From Actinomycetota bacterium (GTDB lineage Bacteria > Actinomycetota > Actinomycetes > Mycobacteriales > Mycobacteriaceae), in NCBI GenBank assembly GCA_005787665.1, contig SYAB01000182.1, forward strand, positions 1-13,041: a stretch of DNA of 13,041 bases. The letters run 5' to 3'. The notes beneath the pieces are model-generated. The model searched no databases. It saw only the letters and a list, made by a program, of their open reading frames with translations, and had not been told where the DNA came from. Made by a program: the position numbers and the translations under genes. The number at the start of each line of letters is the position of its first letter. The first letter of the stretch is position 1. Below, piece by piece: positions 6,237 through 12,539 of this stretch.

Positions 6237-7551
6237 CTACTCGTGAAGGTCGCCGTTGGCGGCGAATTCGGCGCGGTACTTCTCGGCTCCAGGCTGCCGG
6301 CCACGCATCTTTACCGGGAGTTGGTGCGCTCGTCACTCCGTCGAACCCGTCGAGCCACCACACCGCCACCACCATGGCCGCCGCCACGATCCCGACCGAC
6401 ACCGCCGGGCCGGCCCAGGCCATTGTCGCGCCCACTGCGGTGGCCGACAGGAACGTCGCGACGTGTTTGGGGGCCTGCGCCAGGCCGGTGACCCCGCCGC
6501 GGACCCCCTCCGGGGCGTCGGCCTGCACGATCGATCCGGTCACGGTGAACATCGCCGAGGTCGCCGCCTCGGCGAGTGCCACCGTCAGGCAACCGGCAAC
6601 CAGCCACCCGGGTGTCGGTGCGACGGCCCCGCTGCCCATGGCCACCGCTTCCACGGCGAGAATCCCGGCCAGTAATCCGGCCGCCTGTCGCAGCAGTCGC
6701 GCCGGACACACCCGGTGCCAGACCAGCGTCACCCAACTGGCACCTGCCAGTGCGCCCAGGCCGGCGGCCAGCGCGATCAACCCCAGATACTCGACTGCCG
6801 ACAGCGCCACCGTGATCGCCGGTCCCAGCACGCCGACCGGAAGTGCCAGTGCCAGAACGATATCGGCGCGGGTCGCTTGAGTCAGCCGCCGGACGCCCCA
6901 CAGAGCCGACCAGGCGTCACCCAGGGAGCCGGACCCTGACATCGGTTGCGGCAGCCCTGCTCCCAGGCCCAGCGTCAACGCAGCGAGCAGCGGCAGGAAG
7001 CCCGTCGCGCAGAGAATGAGGGCTACCCCGGTGTGCCCGGTGGCCACCGCCACCCCACCGGCCAGCGCTCCGCCCAGAGCGCCGACCCGGGCGATCCAGT
7101 CGTCGAGGACCGCGGCGTCGCGGGCCGCGCGGGCCGGCACCAGGCTGGCCTGGAAGTGCTGCCAGGACGGCCGCAGCAGGGCCATCGCCAGCCCGTCACC
7201 GGCGGCCAATGCCAGCACGAGGGTGGTGCTCACGGTCCCGCTCAGGGCGAGCGCACCGCCGATCAGCATCGGCAGCGCCCGCAGGGCGAGGGCGACGGCG
7301 AACGTGGCCCGGGCCGGCGTCCGGTCGACCAGCACCCCGGCAGGGATCACCGCGACGGCGAACGCCAGAGACATCGCGGCGAACGCGCCGCCGATGCCCA
7401 GCGCGCCGCCGCCGGCGGAGTCCACGATTCCGACGCGCAGCACCAGATTGGCCGCCGAGGCGATCTCGACCGGTAGTGCCACGCACAGCAGCGCGGCCAG
7501 CGCCCGATGCTCGGCCACCGAACGCCAGGTGGTGGCAGCGCTCACGGTCAT
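6237..7551 (-). CDS. MFS transporter, 3' end apparently frameshifted
   Basis: ATG 7551 begins MTVSAATTWRSVAEHRAL. A hydrophobic protein of about 12 helices follows, with an MFS motif-A-like GVLVDRTPARA after the second helix and a long central loop near MSGSGSLGDAWSALWG; it resembles MFS drug or siderophore exporters. The start overlaps the DUF1611 stop as ATGA, so the two are translationally coupled. After WWLDGFDGVTSAPTPG the same frame stays open to 5941, but that 120-codon tail is Arg/Ser/Pro-rich with low third-position GC and overlaps the next gene. In the +1 frame, high-GC3 codons read GAEKYRAEFAANGDLHE and stop at 6237-6239, 43 bp before the next start. One surplus base between about 6335 and 6310 explains this. 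Without the shift the gene would be 5941-7551. The intended product would have about 437 residues. The cargo is unknown. Confidence 0.8.
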
Positions 7552-8669
7552 GCCCCGATGGCGCGGACGGCCTGTACGACGCGACCCAGTCCGTGCTCGA
7601 GGGGGGCCGCCACCGGCCGACCGAGGCGCTGCTCGAGCAGGGCGCACTCGTCGTCGATCGTGGCCGGGTCCATGCCCGAGGTGTTGATCGTGACGGCGAC
7701 CACCGGCCGGCCGAAGCGTTCCAGCAGTGACACCTCGTCGGCGATGTCGGGGATCCGGAAGCCGCGGTCCTCGAATCCGTCGAAGAACTCGCGGGCCGGG
7801 CTGTGCTGCAGCACCACCGCATGCACGTCACCGCACAGCATCAGGACCGCGCCGCCGCCGGGCCCGGAGGGGTTGCGGATGCCGGCCTGTCCCTCCAGGA
7901 CCATGACGTCGGGGTCGGCGCCGGCCGCACAGTCCAGCATCGCGCCCTCGAGTTCGCCGGGGATGAAGTCATTGGTCAGCGAATCCAGCACGATGCCGTA
8001 ACGGCCGCCCTGCATCCACCCGGTCTGGCCGGTGTGGATCATCTCGGCGCTGCGGCCAGTTCGGCGCAGACCCTCGACCAGCATGCGTGCGGTGGTGCGT
8101 TTGCCGACCATGCAGTCGGTGCCGAGGATAGCCACGCGGGTGGCCCGCAACTCGGTGACCTCGCCGGTCCAGAACCGCTGCGGCCGGTCGGCCGGCGGCT
8201 TGCGGACATCGGTCAGGGTGGCGCCGAGTCGCGCGGCCAGCGGGGCGATCACCGGGTCGTTGCACAGGAAGTCGTGCAGCCCGCTGACGATGTCGAAGCC
8301 GTGCTCCAGCGCCCGCACGAGTTCGGCGTGCAACGCAGGGGTCAGCCGGCCGCCGTGCGGGGCCACCCCGAGGACCGCGGCCGGCCGGCCGCCTCCAGCC
8401 AGCACCTTGGCGCCGGCCAGATCGGCGACCACGCGGATTCCGTTGGGGGCGCCGCCCAACAACACCCCGGCGTCGGAGCCGGCGCAGGTGGAGTCCACCA
8501 CGGCGCGGATGTCGAAGCGGGTGGTGCCACGCACCAGGCCGTGTGCGACCTTGCCACGCGGGGTCTGGAAGGCGCCCTCGGCGAGGACAACCGCGGGCTG
8601 CGGGGCGACAGTGACGGGCTTGCCGAAGGCCTTCGCGAGCGAAGGAATCTGTTCGAACAGCGTGGACAT
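7548..8669 (-). CDS. DUF1611 family P-loop protein (DgcN-like)
   Basis: The 373-residue cytosolic protein has the two-domain DUF1611 layout. An N-terminal alpha/beta domain (about residues 20-165) contains VVDSTCAGSDAGVLLGG and LHDFLCNDP. A C-terminal P-loop domain begins VAILGTDCMVGKRTT (residues 179-193). Other conserved-looking blocks are HTGQTGWMQGGRYGIVLDS (212-230), NDFIPGELEGA and VLEGQAGIRNPSGPGG. From memory, one member, DgcN, has been described as a D-glutamate N-acetyltransferase in a D-glutamate catabolic route; whether this protein does the same is unknown. ATG 8669 is chosen over the longer open frame to 8789 because the family sequence begins there and GAGAGGAAA lies upstream. 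It is the first gene of the operon with the MFS transporter and the repeat protein. A possible SD-occluding stem lies in its leader. Confidence 0.85.
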   Translation of the reverse strand: MSTLFEQIPSLAKAFGKPVTVAPQPAVVLAEGAFQTPRGKVAHGLVRGTTRFDIRAVVDSTCAGSDAGVLLGGAPNGIRVVADLAGAKVLAGGGRPAAVLGVAPHGGRLTPALHAELVRALEHGFDIVSGLHDFLCNDPVIAPLAARLGATLTDVRKPPADRPQRFWTGEVTELRATRVAILGTDCMVGKRTTARMLVEGLRRTGRSAEMIHTGQTGWMQGGRYGIVLDSLTNDFIPGELEGAMLDCAAGADPDVMVLEGQAGIRNPSGPGGGAVLMLCGDVHAVVLQHSPAREFFDGFEDRGFRIPDIADEVSLLERFGRPVVAVTINTSGMDPATIDDECALLEQRLGRPVAAPLEHGLGRVVQAVRAIGA

Positions 8670-8673
8670 GTCG

Positions 8674-8750
8674 GGGGTTTCCTCTCGGGTTTTCCGTTGT
8701 CCCCCAACGGTGCCGCGCGCAGGGCGAGACGGGCGTCGGCGGGAAACCCC
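8674..8750 (-). promoter_or_regulatory. Long-range inverted repeat and hairpin in the DUF1611 leader
   Basis: In the transcript GGGGTTTCC (8750-8742) is perfectly complementary to GGAAACCCC (8682-8674). The second arm sits directly upstream of ATG 8669 and overlaps the AGAGGAAA ribosome-binding region. Between the arms lies a second perfect hairpin, CCGTTG/CAACGG (8694-8699 with 8705-8710, 5-nt loop). Pairing of the outer arms would hide the ribosome-binding site. No riboswitch class is recognised. The stem forms only if transcription starts upstream of about 8750. Confidence 0.35.
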
Positions 8751-8840
8751 TACCGGTTGATGATTCGCTGTCCTCGTATTGAGGGACATTCACGTCGAGC
8801 GGCGGGTGCCGAGGCGGGCCCCCGTTGCGTCGGGCCGCCC

Positions 8841-8937
8841 GCGCCGACTTGCGCGCGCCGAGCAACCCCCGCGCCGAGCTGCCCCGCGCCAAGCTACCCC
8901 GCGCCAAGCTACCCCGCGCCGACTTGCGCGCGCCGAG
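8841..8937. repeat. Intergenic tandem repeat, 15-bp GCGCCRAGCTRCCCC units
   Basis: Units begin at 8871, 8886 and 8901. The last two are identical and the first differs from them at two positions. The array is flanked by two perfect 22-bp direct copies at 8841-8862 and 8916-8937, each starting GCGCCGACTT and ending GCGCCGAG; these are themselves made of related half-units. There is no gene inside. The short units, absence of unique spacers and lack of cas genes exclude a CRISPR array. Confidence 0.85.
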
Positions 8938-8991
8938 TGTGAAGTCAGTGCGGAAAAAGGGGCTGAAAATCGCAGAGGATTCACGCTCGGC
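8932..8991. repeat. 60-bp imperfect inverted repeat with A-rich core
   Basis: GCCGAGTGTGAA (8932-8943) and TTCACGCTCGGC (8980-8991) are inverted with 11 of 12 bases matching, around a 36-nt core. The core is much richer in A than its surroundings (GGAAAAAGG, CTGAAAATCG). The left arm overlaps the end of the tandem repeat. It could be an operator, a small repeated intergenic element, or the remnant of one. Confidence 0.5.
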
Positions 8992-9039
8992 GTGGACGGG
9001 GGGCGGGCCAGCGGAGGGGCGGACGGAGGGGCGGCCGGG

Positions 9040-9069
9040 TGAGCGGTCCGGCGGACGGGATCCCGCTCA
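9040..9069 (-). terminator. Possible hairpin at the end of the M20 gene
   Basis: TGAGCGG (9040-9046) and CCGCTCA (9063-9069) form a perfect 7-bp stem, with a nested GTCC/GGAC pair in the loop. It covers the TGA stop of the M20 gene. It has no U-tract, but mycobacterial terminators often lack one. Confidence 0.3.
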
Positions 9070-10326
9070 GGCGGCCAGCCAGGCCAGTGCCGCGGTGACC
9101 AGCGCGGCGGTGCCGGTGTCCAGGGTCGGCTGGATCAGCGGGGCGAAGTGAGGGGAGTGGTTGACCGGGATGTCGGTGGGCATCGCGCCGTCGGCGGTCT
9201 GGAAGAGACGGGGATCGGCCCCGCCGAACAGCCAGAAGCTGTACGGCGCCCCGACGCCGCGGGCGAGGTCGCTGAAGTCCTCGCTGCCGGTGATCAACGG
9301 CGCGGTGATCAGTGTGTCGGCGCCCAGGGCCGTGCTGAACGCCGTGTCGAGGCGGGCGGTGACGTGCGCGTCGTTGTCGGTCAGCGGTGCGTTCTCGAAG
9401 ACGTCGAACTCGGGGTCGCGTGGGGAACCCGACGCGGCACACTCCGCGGTGACGATCCGGCGGATCGCCTCCAGCAGCGTGGAGCGCACCGCCTCGCTGT
9501 AGAACCGGATGTTGACCAGCAGTTCGGCACGGTCGGCGATGATGTTGGCCTTCGATCCGGCGTGCAGACTGCCCACAGTCAGCACGGCCGGCTGGCCCGG
9601 TTCGATCTCCCGGGCGACGACACCCTGCAGGCGCAGCACGATCGCCGCCGCGAGCAGCACCGGATCGACCGTGCTCTGCGGCATAGAAGCGTGCCCGCCG
9701 TGGCCGTGCACCGTGATCCGGATCGAGGCGGCCCCGGCGAAGGCCGGCCCCGCAACAGTGGCCAGTCGCCCGGCCGGCAGCGGCGCCACATGCTGACCCA
9801 GCGCGACGTCGACCGGGCCGATCAGAGCCGCCAGGCCGTCCTCCACCATCCCCTGGGCGCCGTTGATGGTCTCCTCGGCTGGCTGAAATACGGTGACCAG
9901 CGTTCCGCGCCAATGCTTTTCGCCCTCGGCGAGCAGTTGGGCGGCCCCCAGCAGGCAGGCGGTGTGCATATCGTGGCCGCAGGCATGCATCACCGGCACC
10001 TCGGTGTCCTCGCCCACCGGGGTGGCCAGCACCGTGCTGGCGTAGGGCAGCCCGGTCTCTTCGCGCACCGGCAGCGCGTCCATATCGGCGCGCAGCAACA
10101 CCGTCGGACCCTCGCCGTTGCGCAGCATCCCCACCACACCGGTGCCGCCGACCCCGGTGTTCACCTCGAAACCGGCCTCGGCCAGGCGCTTCGCCACTAC
10201 CGCCGCGGTGCGATGCTCCTGATGGGACAGCTCCGGGTTCTGGTGGAGATCGCGGTAGAGATCCTCCTGCCAGGGCCGGATCCGTTCGGCGGCCGCCAGG
10301 ACAGCGCGGAGGGAGTCGGTGAGCAT
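9067..10326 (-). CDS. M20-family metallo-amidohydrolase (N-acyl amino acid/hippurate hydrolase type)
   Basis: The 419-residue protein is a co-catalytic metallo-amidohydrolase of the M20D group, which removes acyl groups from N-acyl amino acids or related amides in the cytosol. Visible motifs are LHQNPELS (27-34), LLRADMDALPV (77-87), C116/H118 in HACGHDMHT, E151/E152 in QPAEE, H179 in GQHV, HGHGGHASMPQ (207-217, start of the dimerisation lid domain), GSEDFS (347-352) and H390 in NHSPHF. All expected metal ligands are present and the length is usual. ATG 10326 places the first motif at its usual position; the Shine-Dalgarno sequence is weak. It diverges from the membrane protein gene (81-bp gap). 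The DUF1611 operon starts 397 bp downstream on the same strand but is separated by repeats and a possible terminator. The substrate is not defined. Confidence 0.92.
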   Translation of the reverse strand: MLTDSLRAVLAAAERIRPWQEDLYRDLHQNPELSHQEHRTAAVVAKRLAEAGFEVNTGVGGTGVVGMLRNGEGPTVLLRADMDALPVREETGLPYASTVLATPVGEDTEVPVMHACGHDMHTACLLGAAQLLAEGEKHWRGTLVTVFQPAEETINGAQGMVEDGLAALIGPVDVALGQHVAPLPAGRLATVAGPAFAGAASIRITVHGHGGHASMPQSTVDPVLLAAAIVLRLQGVVAREIEPGQPAVLTVGSLHAGSKANIIADRAELLVNIRFYSEAVRSTLLEAIRRIVTAECAASGSPRDPEFDVFENAPLTDNDAHVTARLDTAFSTALGADTLITAPLITGSEDFSDLARGVGAPYSFWLFGGADPRLFQTADGAMPTDIPVNHSPHFAPLIQPTLDTGTAALVTAALAWLAA

Positions 10327-10374
10327 CGGATCAGTCGATCACGGACCGTCCTTAGCTGTCCGGCAATTCCCCCC

Positions 10375-10393
10375 GCCGACCTGCGGGGTCGGC
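10375..10393. promoter_or_regulatory. Perfect hairpin/palindrome in the divergent M20-membrane protein gap
   Basis: GCCGACC (10375-10381) and GGTCGGC (10387-10393) are perfect inverted 7-mers around TGCGG. The element lies 7 bp before the GGAGG of the plus-strand gene and about 50 bp upstream of the M20 start. It could be an operator dyad or a leader hairpin. The same gap also holds GGACCGTCC and a GATC-N4-GATC pair. Confidence 0.3.
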
Positions 10394-10407
10394 CATGATG
10401 GGAGGCG

Positions 10408-11064
10408 ATGGTGTGCTGCATCGTGGGACTCGGGATCCTGATGGTCGTCGGGCGGCTTCGGCGCCTGCTCGGCCTGGGCCGGTCCGGGGAGACGACGGTG
10501 CTGTTCGCGCCGGTCGCCCGGCGCCCCGCCCCAGGTCAGCCGCCGCTCTGCGAGCCCTCGCCGGTGATCGAGAGCCGGTCCGAGCCGGTGAGTGTGCTGC
10601 GCTACTGCGCCCTTGCGGTGGCCGTGTGCCTGATCGGCGTGCCGGTGCTGGCGCTCAGCGGCGTCGTGCAGAACACCGGCTCGGCGACGGCGTGGTCGGT
10701 GCGCAGCGCCTGCTATCTCGCGGTGATCGTCGTAGCGCTGGCGCTGAGCCGTGCGATACCCCTCTGGCGGGCACCCCGCGGGGTGGGCACGCTGCTGATC
10801 GTGCTGGGCGCGGTGATCTTCGAACTCGGGGTGCTCGATATGCACGCCTTCGGGCTGTTCGACTTCGCGGGCCCGAACATGATGGGCGACATGGTGTTCC
10901 ACAACCTCGGACCGGTCATCGCGATGGCCGGCGGGCTGGCGTTGCTCTATGGATCGAGCGGGCGCAACGCCACCTCGTGGCGGTCGCCGAGGTCGACCGA
11001 CACCGTCGCGCGGCCCGAGCCGTCGGCGGTCACGGTGTCCTCGACGCCGCCGATCACCGCGTAA
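10408..11064 (+). CDS. Polytopic membrane protein of unknown function
   Basis: The 218-residue open frame has a short hydrophobic N-terminus (about residues 2-15), then a polar proline-rich segment. Helices follow at about 63-86 (VLRYCALAVAVCLIGVPVLAL), 99-118, 124-145 and 165-180 (LGPVIAMAGGLALLYG). GGAGG at 10401-10405 is only 2 nt from ATG 10408 and 5 nt from the next codon, GTG 10411, so either could be the start. The last 38 residues are Ser/Thr/Pro/Arg-rich and are read antisense to the end of the convergent LDI-like gene; they look like read-through rather than selected sequence. The segment TLLIVLGAVIF to LGPVIAMAGG resembles the small membrane protein at the window's left edge. I do not recognise a family. 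Confidence 0.65.
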   Translation: MVCCIVGLGILMVVGRLRRLLGLGRSGETTVLFAPVARRPAPGQPPLCEPSPVIESRSEPVSVLRYCALAVAVCLIGVPVLALSGVVQNTGSATAWSVRSACYLAVIVVALALSRAIPLWRAPRGVGTLLIVLGAVIFELGVLDMHAFGLFDFAGPNMMGDMVFHNLGPVIAMAGGLALLYGSSGRNATSWRSPRSTDTVARPEPSAVTVSSTPPITA

Positions 11065-12365
11065 CCGTGCCCGGGGGCGAGGCGCTCGACGCCCAGAGCC
11101 GTTCGTCCGCCGCCGTTTCCGGGCCGTAGCGTCAGGTCGAGGGCGCGCCCGTCGCTCACCGCCCGGGTCACCAGGACGTCCGGATAGGCGGCCTGGGCGA
11201 GCACCGGCCCGGTCCGCCACTCGGCGGGAACCTCCCCGGAGAGCAGGTCGCGCATCGCGTTGGCGGTGGTGAACCGGGCCAGCACATGCCCGGCGTTGCC
11301 CCAGCTGGAGATGCCCGTGTAGGCGCGAGCCCCGTCTTTGCGCACGGTCTTGTACCGCTTGTCCAGTGACCCTTCGAGGGCATCCGCCAACTCGTCGTCG
11401 CCATGCTCCTTGGCGGCAGCCATCACCGAGACCCGGCTCATCCCGGTGCCGCGGCTGTAGTTGCCCGGATCCAGGGTCTCCCAGCTGGTCGCCTCGATCG
11501 TGACATCGTCCTCGGTGATGCGAACCAGGTTCTCCCGCAGATTCTCCCAGGTCTTCTTGGCCTGATCGGGCATGGCGAAGTGCAACCAGTACGACATCAC
11601 GCCGTCGTTGCCCACCGACGGGCCCATGAAGAACTTCAGTGGGCCGCGGGCAGCCATGAACCGGTTGTCGCGCCGCAGATACTTGTGCGTGCGGTAGGCC
11701 TGCGCCATCTGCTCGACCCGGTCGGCGCCGAAGTCGGTGCCGTACAACCTGTCATGCATGAGCAGGGTGGACAGCGAGAAGGCGTTGCACATCGGGTAGA
11801 TCAGCCGGGGCTCGCACGGGTAGAGCGGTCCGTGGCTGCTGATGTCCATGTTGTGCACGATCGCCTCGCACAGCGAGGCGAACTCGTAGACGTACTCGGT
11901 GTCGTCGTTCCAGCGCAGAGTGAACGCCCCCGGCTCAGAGAACCGGGCGTCGTTGAGGGTCTCGAACATCCCGATCATGACCCCGAGGAAGCCGGTGTAC
12001 ATGACGTTGGCGAAGACGATCGGATCGGGATTCCAGCGTTGGTAGCCGACCAGGCACTCGTGCGCCCAATACCCCCACACCCGCTTGTCGCGCATCTTCT
12101 CGATGGTGTTGGCCTGAGCTTCGGTGAGGTAGCCGGTGAACGCCGGGGTGTAGCTGTACTGGGCCAGGGCCAGCGCGTAGCAGGTGTAGTTGAGCTGGTA
12201 GCGCAACGCCGAGAGCAGGTACTGCTCGATATGGGAGAAGCCGTCGAAGCGGTCCAGCGGCTGCAGGGACAGGTCCAGCAGATAGCGCTGCAGTTCCAGG
12301 TCGTCGGGGGTCAGCTCGCCGACCCGGCGGCTCCCGGACTCCAGGAAGTGTTCTGCCGTCGACAT
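10947..12365 (-). CDS. Linalool dehydratase/isomerase (LDI)-like protein, 472 aa
   Basis: The protein shows LDI-family landmarks: ALRYQLNYTCYALALAQY (53-70), W-G-Y-W near 97-100, ANVMYTGFLGVMIGMFETL (119-137), and C184-E-P ending at C193 in PMCNAFSL. Two cysteines nine residues apart match the catalytic pair of bacterial LDI as I remember it. LDI reversibly dehydrates or isomerises tertiary allylic terpene alcohols in an (alpha/alpha)6-barrel. The last 90 residues are beta-rich (GYAVIGG, ATVSVDLGDRHEVALRP). No signal peptide is seen, whereas the characterised LDI is periplasmic, so a different substrate and site are likely. ATG 12365 has GAGGAG at 12372-12377, 6 nt upstream. Its 3' end overlaps the convergent membrane protein frame by 118 bp. 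Neighbours give no terpene context. Family call fairly firm, reaction not. Confidence 0.75.
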   Translation of the reverse strand: MSTAEHFLESGSRRVGELTPDDLELQRYLLDLSLQPLDRFDGFSHIEQYLLSALRYQLNYTCYALALAQYSYTPAFTGYLTEAQANTIEKMRDKRVWGYWAHECLVGYQRWNPDPIVFANVMYTGFLGVMIGMFETLNDARFSEPGAFTLRWNDDTEYVYEFASLCEAIVHNMDISSHGPLYPCEPRLIYPMCNAFSLSTLLMHDRLYGTDFGADRVEQMAQAYRTHKYLRRDNRFMAARGPLKFFMGPSVGNDGVMSYWLHFAMPDQAKKTWENLRENLVRITEDDVTIEATSWETLDPGNYSRGTGMSRVSVMAAAKEHGDDELADALEGSLDKRYKTVRKDGARAYTGISSWGNAGHVLARFTTANAMRDLLSGEVPAEWRTGPVLAQAAYPDVLVTRAVSDGRALDLTLRPGNGGGRTALGVERLAPGHGYAVIGGVEDTVTADGSGRATVSVDLGDRHEVALRPLDP

Positions 12366-12539
12366 CGTGTGCTCCTCAAACCTCCCCGATGGACCGGTGC
12401 GGCACTGCTCGCCGGGTCAGCTGAGTATGCCTCCGGGCGGGACCCCCGGGGCAGGAAACCACCGAACGGCAGGCGCTCGGAGAGGATTCGGCGGTAGCCT
12501 CATCACGCAGCCCGCAACCAGCGCCAGCAAGGAATACCC
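12366..12539. promoter_or_regulatory. Divergent intergenic region of the LDI-like gene and ndh
   Basis: This 174-bp gap must hold promoters for both genes. For ndh, TAGCCT at 12495-12500 fits TANNNT and lies about 40 bp before its ATG. GAGGAG at 12372-12377 is the LDI-like gene's Shine-Dalgarno sequence. No operator dyad stood out. Confidence 0.35.

Larger units (their letters stand above)
8670..9066. other. 397-bp gene-free region between the M20 and DUF1611 genes
   Basis: It contains the DUF1611 leader (8670 to about 8756), a 15-bp-unit tandem repeat (8841-8937), an imperfect inverted repeat around an A-rich core (8932-8991), a very G-rich stretch (about 8995-9035) and a hairpin at the M20 stop. 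No promoter hexamers could be assigned with confidence. Open frames crossing it arise from the repeat period (a multiple of three) and high GC, and show no coding character. Confidence 0.7.

Noticed and set aside
6194..6304. Upstream extension of the repeat-protein frame to 6304
   Set aside because: It would displace the signal peptide from the N-terminus and ignore the strong GGAGGT at 6200-6205.
7016..7687. 223-codon plus-strand open frame
   Set aside because: It is antisense to the MFS and DUF1611 genes, Ala/Arg/Pro-rich, with no recognisable domain.
8841..8937. CRISPR array
   Set aside because: The units are 15 bp and contiguous, without unique spacers of regular length, and no cas genes are nearby.
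8779..9151. Overlapping plus-strand frames with an LPRAKLPRA-like repeat
   Set aside because: The peptide repeat only reflects the 15-bp DNA repeat, whose period is a multiple of three; no Shine-Dalgarno sequence or coding composition.
10339..11220. 293-codon minus-strand open frame
   Set aside because: It is antisense to the membrane protein and out of frame with the LDI-like gene; Arg/His-rich shadow composition.
11403..12497. 364-codon plus-strand open frame
   Set aside because: It is antisense to the LDI-like gene and its product has the Val/Gln/His/Gly-rich composition of a shadow frame.
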